From: Amycolatopsis australiensis
GTDB taxonomy: Bacteria; Actinomycetota; Actinomycetes; Mycobacteriales; Pseudonocardiaceae
DNA length: 64,000 nucleotides
Direction of reading: 5' to 3'
Assembly: GCF_900119165.1 (NCBI RefSeq)
Contig: NZ_FPJG01000006.1
Coordinates: forward strand, 6,324,001-6,388,000
Shown here: piece by piece, positions 16,964-22,855 of the stretch
How positions within the stretch are numbered: the first letter of the stretch is position 1
Layout of the letters: each line of letters opens with the position of its first letter
The notes under the pieces: generated by a model
Database searches by the model: none
Told to the model about the DNA's origin: nothing
Seen by the model: only the letters and a program-made list of their open reading frames with translations
Translations under genes and position numbers: made by a program

Positions 16964-17122
16964 TCAGCCGGGCGGCATGCCGCCGTGGTCGGCGTCTTCT
17001 TCGTCGGTCGCGGCGGGCCGCGGCTCCTGGTCGCGGAACGTCGGCTCGGTGTGCTCGCCGCCGACGTCGGCGTCCTGCTCCATGCTCTCCGCGGTCACCG
17101 GGTCGATTTCGGGAGTGCTCAT
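16964..17122 (-). CDS. 52-residue acidic protein, predicted general-stress gene
   Basis: A very small acidic protein (MSTPEIDPVTAESMEQD start, many Glu/Asp, DADHGGMPPG end) with no recognised family and probably little fixed structure. It is supported by a strong ribosome-binding site, GGAGG six bases before the ATG at 17122, and by a perfect SigF/SigB-type promoter at 17153-17177 on the same strand. It ends only six bases from the convergent Mn-catalase stop. Confidence 0.7.
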   Translation of the reverse strand: MSTPEIDPVTAESMEQDADVGGEHTEPTFRDQEPRPAATDEEDADHGGMPPG

Positions 17123-17152
17123 GGCGGTCCTCCGATCGGGCGAAACCGCGGC

Positions 17153-17177
17153 ATACCCGCGGGCTGCCGGGTCAAAC
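17153..17177 (-). promoter_or_regulatory. SigF/SigB-type promoter for the 52-aa acidic protein
   Basis: On the minus strand this reads GTTT, 15 bases, GGGTAT, a perfect consensus match. The predicted transcript start at about 17146 gives a leader of roughly 24 bases that includes the GGAGG. Confidence 0.75.
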
Positions 17178-17181
17178 GCGG

Positions 17182-17937
17182 TCACGGCCGCCCGGCGCGG
17201 CTGCCCTCGTAAGCTCGCTCCCGCACCGCCGCGAGCCACTCCGGGGCCATGGTCAATCCCTCGGGCAGGTGCACCATCGGGTCGAACGCCGGCGCCGGAC
17301 CACCCGCTTCCTCCAGCATGAGCACCGCGGTGTCACACCAGCGGCCGTCTTCCCGGCCGGTCCGCAGGACGAACCGCAGCGCACCCGCCTCCCGCACCGC
17401 CCGCAGCGACGCTTCGATCCGCGGCGACGTCTCCTCGGCCCACGCGCCCAGCCAGATCAGCCGGTCGGCACGCCGGTAAGGCACGAGGCTGGTGTACGCG
17501 CCGCGCGTCCAGGAGGTGGCCGGGCGGGGCAGCATCCGGCCGATGTGCCCGCTGCCCGCCGTGGTCAGGGTGATGTCCCAGGGGCCGCCGTCCCCGGCCC
17601 GGATGTCTTTCGGGGGTGGCGGAGCCCCCGGCCCGGGGCGAAGCCCCGGTTGTTCCCGATGCCTTTCGGGGGTCCGGGTGGCGGAGCCCCCGGCCCCGGG
17701 GTGGAGCCCCGGTTGCGGCAGCAGGCGGATCGCCAGGCCCAGCGCGTCCGGCAGCCGTCCCGGGGTGCCCGCGCCCTTGGACAGCCGCGCGACGACCGGC
17801 ACCGGCCCCGGTGGCCACGGCAGGTCGTCGTCGAGCGGGCTCAGCTCGCCGCGCAGCACCAGCCCGGCGGGGTGGAACGCCCGGGCGTGCCGCAGCGCGG
17901 CGAGCCCGCGGAAGCCCGCCGCGACCAGGCCGGTCAA
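17182..17937 (-). CDS. conserved actinobacterial protein (family often labelled phosphodiesterase), with internal repeat insertion
   Basis: A 251-residue protein with the pattern ARAFHPAGLVLRGEL, VVARLSKGAGTPGRLPDALG, TSLVPYRRADRL and FDPMVHLPEGL, which I know from actinobacterial proteins annotated as phosphodiesterase without biochemical proof. The start is taken as TTG 17937, which overlaps the stop of the 40-residue gene (TTGA); it lacks a strong ribosome-binding site, so coupling is likely. Residues about 75-112 are a Gly/Pro-rich insert encoded by two copies of a hairpin repeat (17603-17715). The frame is kept, so the gene may still work. Confidence 0.6.
   Translation of the reverse strand: MTGLVAAGFRGLAALRHARAFHPAGLVLRGELSPLDDDLPWPPGPVPVVARLSKGAGTPGRLPDALGLAIRLLPQPGLHPGAGGSATRTPERHREQPGLRPGPGAPPPPKDIRAGDGGPWDITLTTAGSGHIGRMLPRPATSWTRGAYTSLVPYRRADRLIWLGAWAEETSPRIEASLRAVREAGALRFVLRTGREDGRWCDTAVLMLEEAGGPAPAFDPMVHLPEGLTMAPEWLAAVRERAYEGSRAGRP
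17603..17715. repeat. two tandem copies of a double-hairpin REP-like element inside a gene
   Basis: Copy 1 (17603-17653) and copy 2 (17659-17715) both begin ATGYCTTTCGGGGGT and end CCCCGGTTG. Each contains two stem-loops: GGGGG/CCCCC and CCGGGGC-gaa-GCCCCGG (the second slightly changed in copy 2). Such elements are usually intergenic in high-GC genomes; here both copies lie within the reading frame of the 17182 gene and keep it open. Confidence 0.75.
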
Positions 17938-18056
17938 CGGTCTTCGGTCGCTTCGCGCTCGGCCTCGTCGCGCTGGGCGTCCGGCTCCAGCCCGTCGGTG
18001 CCGCTGAGCTCGCGGTCCAGCTCGGTGGCGGCTTCGCGGTCGTCCGGCGTGGTCAT
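17934..18056 (-). CDS. 40-residue acidic small protein, stress-operon leader
   Basis: A tiny charged protein (MTTPDDREAATELDRELSG start, many Glu/Asp/Arg, ending ATEDR) with no known family. GGGAGG lies eight bases before the ATG at 18056, and a perfect SigF/SigB-type promoter (18101-18125) precedes it on the same strand. Its stop overlaps the TTG of the next gene, so it may couple translation of that gene or be its partner. It is too short for routine gene calling. Confidence 0.65.
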   Translation of the reverse strand: MTTPDDREAATELDRELSGTDGLEPDAQRDEAEREATEDR

Positions 18057-18100
18057 GATTGCTTCCTCCCGATCCGGGGAACTCCGTTCTGTCCCCGGCG

Positions 18101-18125
18101 ATACCCGCGCCGGGCACCGGGAAAC
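18101..18125 (-). promoter_or_regulatory. SigF/SigB-type promoter for the 40-aa protein operon
   Basis: On the minus strand: GTTT, 15 bases, GGGTAT, a perfect match. The predicted start at about 18094 leaves a 37-base leader. The -35 element touches the ribosome-binding site of the divergent HAD gene. Confidence 0.75.
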
Positions 18126-18139
18126 GTGAGGAGACCACC

Positions 18140-18811
18140 ATCGCCACCGCGGTCCTGTTCGACGTCGACGGCACGCTCGTCGACTCCAACTACCTCCACG
18201 TCCACGCCTGGCGGCGGGCGTTCCACGAGCTCGGCCGGAACGTCGACTCCTGGCGCGTGCACCGGGCCATCGGCAAGGGCTCGGGCAAGCTGCTGGCCAC
18301 CCTGCTGGGCGACGAAGACGCCGGCCGCGTCGGCGACGAGGCGAAGGAGCTGCACAGCCGCTACTACCTCGAGACGGCGGAGCTGCTGCGGCCGTTCGAC
18401 CAGGCGCCGCAGCTGGTGCGGGCGCTCGACGCGAAGGGCGTGCGGGTGGTCCTGGCGACGTCGGCGGGTCCGGACGAGCTGGACGTGCTGCGGCGCGTGC
18501 TCGGTGTGGACGACGTGATCAAGGAGATCGTCGCCGGTGCCGACGTCGAGGCGACGAAGCCGGATCCGGAGCCGGTGCAGGTCGCGCTGGAGAAGGCGGG
18601 CACGACCCCGGAGAACACGTTCTTCGTGGGCGACGCGGTCTGGGACGTCAAGGCCGCGACGAAGGCCGGCGTGCGCACGATCGCGGTGCTGTCGGGCGGG
18701 GTCGGCGAGGCGGAGCTGAAGGACGCGGGCGCGATCGCCGTGTACGAGGACGTCGCGGCCCTGCTCGCCGACCTGGAGGGCAGCCCGCTCAGCGAGCTGT
18801 TCGGCGGATGA
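18140..18811 (+). CDS. HAD-family phosphatase, phosphoglycolate phosphatase-like, probable ATC start
   Basis: A 223-residue HAD hydrolase: motif I FDVDGTLVDSN, motif II ATSAG, motif III Lys in TKPDPEPV and motif IV FVGDAVWD. The cap domain is helical, as in phosphoglycolate and beta-phosphoglucomutase-type enzymes; the substrate is unknown. No ATG, GTG or TTG stands at the proper place. The only in-frame TTG (18059) is three bases from the divergent ATG. The perfectly spaced GAGGAG (18128-18133) points to ATC at 18140, directly before the first strand. This is either a rare start codon or a sequence error. The stop overlaps the CsbD-like ATG. Confidence 0.75.
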   Translation: MATAVLFDVDGTLVDSNYLHVHAWRRAFHELGRNVDSWRVHRAIGKGSGKLLATLLGDEDAGRVGDEAKELHSRYYLETAELLRPFDQAPQLVRALDAKGVRVVLATSAGPDELDVLRRVLGVDDVIKEIVAGADVEATKPDPEPVQVALEKAGTTPENTFFVGDAVWDVKAATKAGVRTIAVLSGGVGEAELKDAGAIAVYEDVAALLADLEGSPLSELFGG

Positions 18812-18969
18812 GCGACAAGGCCGCCGAGTTGGCGGCGAAGGCGGAGCAGATCGCCGGGCAGGCCACCGGCAAGGAGGACTGGGTGGCTGAGGGCAAGGCG
18901 GGCCGGCGCGAGCCGGACGAGGTCAGCCGGCCTTCCGGGCCACCAGCCGCTCCACCAGACCGAGCTTGA
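18808..18969 (+). CDS. short CsbD-like protein
   Basis: A 53-residue protein whose ATG overlaps the HAD stop. Residues 10-31 (AKAEQIAGQATGKEDWVAEG) follow the CsbD pattern of small stress proteins, though only about half of the usual 60-residue unit is convincing. The last 20 residues are Pro-rich and lie over the 3' end of the convergent methyltransferase gene (47-base overlap). It may be a C-terminally altered CsbD protein. The general-stress context around it supports the call. Confidence 0.5.
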   Translation: MSDKAAELAAKAEQIAGQATGKEDWVAEGKAGRREPDEVSRPSGPPAAPPDRA

Positions 18970-19540
18970 ACCGCTCCCGCCGTTCCACCGTCAGCCCGAG
19001 CGCCTCCACCAGCTCGAGCGGACGCCGCCGGAAGTGCTCGCCGGCCAGCGGGACGCTGGCCAGCTCCACCAGCCACTGCGCGGCCCGCACGAGCCGCGAC
19101 GACCCGGCGACGTGGTCGACGAGGACGAGCCGCCCGCCGGGGCGCAGAACCCGCGCCATCTCGGCCACCGCCGCCGCGGGGTCCGGGATCGCGCAGAGGC
19201 CGAACGTGCAGACCACCGTGTCGAACGACGCGTCCGGGAACGGCAGTTCGTGCGCGCTGCCCTGCTGCAGCGTCACGTCGCGGCCGAGCTGCCGGGCCCG
19301 TTCGCGCGCGACGCCGAGCATGCCGGAGCTGAGGTCGAGCCCGGTGAGCGTCACGCCGGCGGGGTACCAGGGCAGGTTGAGCCCGGTCCCGACGGCGACC
19401 TCCAGCACGGCACCGGACGCCTGCCCGCACGCCCACTGCCGCGAGTCGCCGAAGAGGCGGCGGTCCCAGAAGCCCATCTCCGCGTCGTAGGTCGCCGACT
19501 TGCGGTCCCAGTACCGGGTCCACCGCTGCGCCTTCGTCAT
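18923..19540 (-). CDS. class I SAM-dependent methyltransferase
   Basis: A 205-residue methyltransferase of the UbiE/methyltransf-11 type: motif I VLEVAVGTGLNLPWY, then GLDLSSGML, motif II-like FDTVVCTFGLCAIPD and the post-motif VLRPGGRLVLVDHV. The C-terminal part RRRPLELVEALG is common in phospholipid or small-molecule methyltransferases; the substrate cannot be assigned. ATG 19540 is used; a TTG at 19552 adds four residues. No strong ribosome-binding site is visible. It stands alone on its strand. Confidence 0.8.
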   Translation of the reverse strand: MTKAQRWTRYWDRKSATYDAEMGFWDRRLFGDSRQWACGQASGAVLEVAVGTGLNLPWYPAGVTLTGLDLSSGMLGVARERARQLGRDVTLQQGSAHELPFPDASFDTVVCTFGLCAIPDPAAAVAEMARVLRPGGRLVLVDHVAGSSRLVRAAQWLVELASVPLAGEHFRRRPLELVEALGLTVERRERFKLGLVERLVARKAG

Positions 19541-19559
19541 CGGCCCAGCCAACCACGAA

Positions 19560-19589
19560 CCGGCCCGGGAGAACGGGCTCCCGGGCCGG
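19560..19589 (-). terminator. stem-loop terminator of the alpha/beta hydrolase gene
   Basis: CCGGCCCGGGAG, loop aacggg, CTCCCGGGCCGG: a perfect 12-base stem just downstream of the hydrolase stop and upstream of the methyltransferase start. No U-tract follows, which is common for actinobacterial terminators. Confidence 0.6.
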
Positions 19590-19597
19590 TCACCGGC

Positions 19598-20302
19598 TCA
19601 TTCGGTGCCGTCGGCCGCCGCGGCGATGACCTCGGCCACCACGTCCGGCCGCGACACGGCGACGGCGTGCGAAGCGTCCACGCGCCGGACCGTCGAGGAC
19701 GCCCGCTCGGCCATGAACTCCTGCGCCGCGGCGGGGATGGCGTTGTCCTGGTTGGCGACGAGGGTCCACGACGGCAGCTTCGTCCAGGCGGGCGTGCCTT
19801 CGAACGGCGCCGCCAGCGCCTGCTGCGCGACCGGCCGCTGGGTGACGGCCATGACCGCGGCGGTGGCCGGCGGGACGTCGGCCGCGAAGACCTCGGCGAA
19901 GTTTTCCGGCTTGATCGACAGCTCCGCCTCGCCGTCGTGGACCAGGACGTTCGTGGTCTCCGGGCCGAGCTTCGCGCCCGGGTGGCGGCCGGACAGCTCG
20001 AACACGCTCTCCCCCGCCTCCGGCTGGAAGGCGGCGATGTAGACGAGTGCGCGGACGTTCGGCGTCTCGGTCGCGGCGCGGGTGATGAGCGCGCCGCCGT
20101 AGGAGTGGCCCGCCAGCACGACCGGGCCGGACACGGAGTTGACGACGGAAGCGACGTAGGCCGCGTCGGACTCGACGCCACGCAGCGGATTCGCCACCGC
20201 GACGACCGGGAAGCCCTGCTCCTGCAGCTTCGTGACGACGCCGGTCCAGCTCGACGAGTCGGCGAACGCGCCGTGGACCAGGACGATGGTGGGCTTGCTC
20301 AT
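19598..20302 (-). CDS. alpha/beta hydrolase, TetR-controlled
   Basis: A 234-residue alpha/beta-hydrolase with oxyanion region LVHGAFADSSSW, nucleophile elbow GHSYGG and a C-terminal catalytic His in DASHAVAVSRP; the acid is probably the Asp in LVANQDNAIP. The fold is like small esterases and salicylate-esterase/haloperoxidase relatives; the natural substrate is unknown. AAGGAG lies six bases before the ATG. The gene is divergent from a TetR gene, and one of two identical operator copies (20320-20337) lies 18 bases before its start, so repression by that TetR is likely. Confidence 0.85.
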   Translation of the reverse strand: MSKPTIVLVHGAFADSSSWTGVVTKLQEQGFPVVAVANPLRGVESDAAYVASVVNSVSGPVVLAGHSYGGALITRAATETPNVRALVYIAAFQPEAGESVFELSGRHPGAKLGPETTNVLVHDGEAELSIKPENFAEVFAADVPPATAAVMAVTQRPVAQQALAAPFEGTPAWTKLPSWTLVANQDNAIPAAAQEFMAERASSTVRRVDASHAVAVSRPDVVAEVIAAAADGTE

Positions 20303-20319
20303 GGCTGGCTCCTTCAGAG

Positions 20320-20411
20320 AGAACGATCAGTCTTTCTGCCTCGTACTGTGGCGGTTCCGGGTCGCCGTGGCAATGTGACGAAGCCCGTCTGGCAGAACGA
20401 TCAGTCTTTCT
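20320..20411. promoter_or_regulatory. two identical TetR operator copies between divergent genes
   Basis: The 18-base sequence AGAACGATCAGTCTTTCT occurs at 20320-20337, next to the hydrolase start, and again unchanged at 20394-20411, 13 bases before the tetR ATG. Each copy is an imperfect palindrome (13 of 18 positions symmetric) of the AGAACGnnnGTTCT type bound by many TetR proteins. Binding at both would repress the hydrolase and the regulator itself. Confidence 0.75.
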
Positions 20412-20424
20412 CTATGCTGGGCAG

Positions 20425-20982
20425 ATGAAGTCTGCCGAGATGCACCCGAAGGACCGGTTGCTGGAGACCGCGTCCCGGCTGTTCTACGCGGAGGGCATCC
20501 ACGCGGTCGGGGTCGAGCGCCTGGTGTCGGAGGCGGCCGTGACCAGGGCGACGTTCTACCGGCACTACCCCACGAAGGACGATTTGGTGGCGGCGTACCT
20601 GGCGGAGACGAGCCGCCGCATCCGCGTGGCGGTGGACGCGGCCCGCGCGGGCAAGCCACCGCGCGAGGCACTGGCGGCGGCGCTGGCGGTGGTGGGCGAC
20701 GCGACGTGCGGCGAAGACTTCCGCGGCTGCCAGTTCCTCAACGCGGCCGCGGAGTACCCGGACCCGGACCACGGGGTCCGCCGGGTGATCGACGACCACC
20801 GCCGGTGGTTTTTCGAGGTGCTCAGAGCCGAGGCGGCGGCAGCGGGCCACGAGGACCCGGAGTACGTGGCAAGGGTCCTGGTCCTCCTCCGCGACGGCGC
20901 CCTCCACGGCGGCGAACTCGACGACGCGGAGACGGTCCGCACCACGCTGCGGCGCGCGGTGGAGGACTTCTTCCCCGCTTGA
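20425..20982 (+). CDS. TetR-family transcriptional repressor
   Basis: A 185-residue TetR protein. The N-terminal HTH is clear: RLLETASRLFYAEGIHAVGV then TRATFYRHYPTKDDLVAAYL. The ligand-binding half contains CQFLNAAAEYPDPDH, typical of regulators of small hydrolases and oxidoreductases. It most likely represses the divergent alpha/beta hydrolase and itself through the paired operators. The inducer is unknown. The 3' end runs into a strong terminator hairpin that includes the stop codon. Confidence 0.9.
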   Translation: MKSAEMHPKDRLLETASRLFYAEGIHAVGVERLVSEAAVTRATFYRHYPTKDDLVAAYLAETSRRIRVAVDAARAGKPPREALAAALAVVGDATCGEDFRGCQFLNAAAEYPDPDHGVRRVIDDHRRWFFEVLRAEAAAAGHEDPEYVARVLVLLRDGALHGGELDDAETVRTTLRRAVEDFFPA

Positions 20983-21008
20983 CGGGCCGACCGGCCCGTC
21001 AAGCGGGG
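20973..21008 (+). terminator. perfect 16-base stem-loop spanning the tetR stop codon
   Basis: CCCCGCTTGACGGGCC, loop gacc, GGCCCGTCAAGCGGGG. The TGA stop (20980-20982) lies in the left arm, so translation of the last codons and termination compete for the same RNA. The remaining 190 bases to the FUSC gene show nothing further. Confidence 0.75.
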
Positions 21009-21202
21009 ACCCAAGCCCCGATCCGGCGGCGAATCGACCGGCGCCGCCACATGGCTCGGCCCGCCGCGGGCCCCCGAGCGCCGGATCCGCCGCCACCTGC
21101 CCATCGCACTCCGCGGCGGCCGCGTGCCGAACTCGCGGCCCACCGTCTCGAAGCGACCGAGCTCACCCCCGCCGTTCCCCGCCCGAACCGCCGCCACCTG
21201 CC

Positions 21203-22807
21203 GTGCTGGAATGGGGCGTGCCGTCCGATGCCCGCGAAGAACCGCTCCCCCGCGTCGTCCGGCCGCGCTCTCTGCTCTTCGCCCTGCCCGCCGCCGGGCG
21301 GCGGTGGAGTGCCGGGCTCCGGGCCGCCGTCGCCGTCGCCCTTCCCGGGACCCTCGTCCTCCTCTCCGGCCACGCCGGCGCCGCCCTCTTCGTCACCTTC
21401 GGCTCCTTCGCCGTCCTCTACGGCGAAGGCCGCCCCTACCGGGTTCGCGCCCGGGTCGTCCTGACCGCCGGTGCCGCCCTCCTGCTCTCCGCCGGGCTCG
21501 GGACGGCCGTCGGCACCCTCGGGGCCGGCAAGCCGGCCGTCGTCCTCGTGGTCACCGTCGTCGCGGTCCTCGCCGTCTACACCGTCGACGCGCTGCGGCT
21601 CGGGCCGCCCGGCGCGCTGTTCTTCGCCCTCGCCTGCGGCGGTGCCCTGGTCGCCACCGAGGCCGGCGCCGATCCGCTGTCCCTGCTCGCCTGCACCGCG
21701 CTCGGCGCCGTCTCGTCGGCCGTCGTGTCGATGGCCGGCGTCGTCGCCGACCGGGACAAGCCCGAGCGCGTCGCCGTCCAGCGGGCGGTCCGCGCGGTCG
21801 ACACCTTCCTCGGCCACGCCGGAACGGAGACCCGGCACGCGGCCAGCTCGGCACTCTCCGCGGCCTGGAACGCGGTCCACGACGCCGGCCGGAAACCGGG
21901 CTCGGAACCGGCGACCACGCTCATCGCCGCCCACCGGCGCTTCGTGGCCGCGGCCGGCGACGCGTCCCCGGGTGACGCCTTGCCCCTCCCCCGCCCCGGC
22001 GTCGGCTACCGGCTGCGACGGTCGGCGTCCCTCCGCTCGCACGCGATGGTGACCGCGCTGCGCGTGGGTGTCACGTGCGTGGCCGCCGGGTCGCTGAGCG
22101 CGTCGCTCGGGCTGACGCGTCCACATTGGGCGGTCCTCAGCGCGCTCGTGGTCCTGCAGCAGGGCACCGACCGGGTCCGCGCCAACGTCCGCGGGCTGCA
22201 ACGGTTCGCCGGGACCGCCGTCGGGCTGGGGCTGTTCGCGGCGCTGTCCGCGTTTTCGCCGGCGGGCTTTGCGCTCGTCGCCGCGGTGGCCGCGCTGCAG
22301 TTCTGCATCGAGCTGTTCGTCCCGCGCAACTACGCCGTGGCCGTCGTGTTCATCACGCCGGTGGCGCTGCTCGCCGGCGGCGCCGCGGCGACCGGCGCGA
22401 TCGGCCCGGTGATCCGCGACCGGCTCGCCGAGACGGCGGTCGGTGTCGCGCTCGCGTTCCTGTCGCTGTACCTGCTCGCGCCGCACGCCCACCGCCGGAC
22501 GTTCCACTGGACCGAAGCCCGCGTCCGCGCCGCCGCCCGGCAGGTGCTCGTGAGTGCCCCGGCGATGGCCCCGCGCCGCGACCTGCAGTTCGAGCTCGAA
22601 GGCACGACCCGCGCGGCGGTCGACTCGGCGCACAACGACCTCGCCTGGACGCGGCGGCACTGGCCGGCCCACGCGGAGCTCGTCCACCTCGGCTACGACC
22701 TGCTCGCCGCCTGCTGGGCGACCGCGCCCGGTGACCGGCTCGCCGGCGCGCAGCGGTGGGAACAGGCGTTCCGCGCGCTTTCACCTGCGGAAACCCAGCA
22801 GAACTAG
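21203..22807 (+). CDS. FUSC-family membrane protein (aromatic-acid exporter-like)
   Basis: A 534-residue protein with two blocks of hydrophobic segments, residues about 35-180 and 280-430, separated by a soluble helical region. This is the duplicated layout of the fusaric-acid-resistance/aromatic acid exporter family; the second block includes LTRPHWAVLSALVVLQ and VFITPVALLAGG. It probably exports small aromatic or amphipathic acids. GTG 21203 is the first possible start; GTG 21218 is an alternative, and neither has a strong ribosome-binding site. No partner genes are adjacent. Confidence 0.75.
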   Translation: MLEWGVPSDAREEPLPRVVRPRSLLFALPAAGRRWSAGLRAAVAVALPGTLVLLSGHAGAALFVTFGSFAVLYGEGRPYRVRARVVLTAGAALLLSAGLGTAVGTLGAGKPAVVLVVTVVAVLAVYTVDALRLGPPGALFFALACGGALVATEAGADPLSLLACTALGAVSSAVVSMAGVVADRDKPERVAVQRAVRAVDTFLGHAGTETRHAASSALSAAWNAVHDAGRKPGSEPATTLIAAHRRFVAAAGDASPGDALPLPRPGVGYRLRRSASLRSHAMVTALRVGVTCVAAGSLSASLGLTRPHWAVLSALVVLQQGTDRVRANVRGLQRFAGTAVGLGLFAALSAFSPAGFALVAAVAALQFCIELFVPRNYAVAVVFITPVALLAGGAAATGAIGPVIRDRLAETAVGVALAFLSLYLLAPHAHRRTFHWTEARVRAAARQVLVSAPAMAPRRDLQFELEGTTRAAVDSAHNDLAWTRRHWPAHAELVHLGYDLLAACWATAPGDRLAGAQRWEQAFRALSPAETQQN

Positions 22808-22855
22808 GCCGAACGGGTTACCTTCGAGAGGCACGGTAGGTGACGGAGGTCCGGC

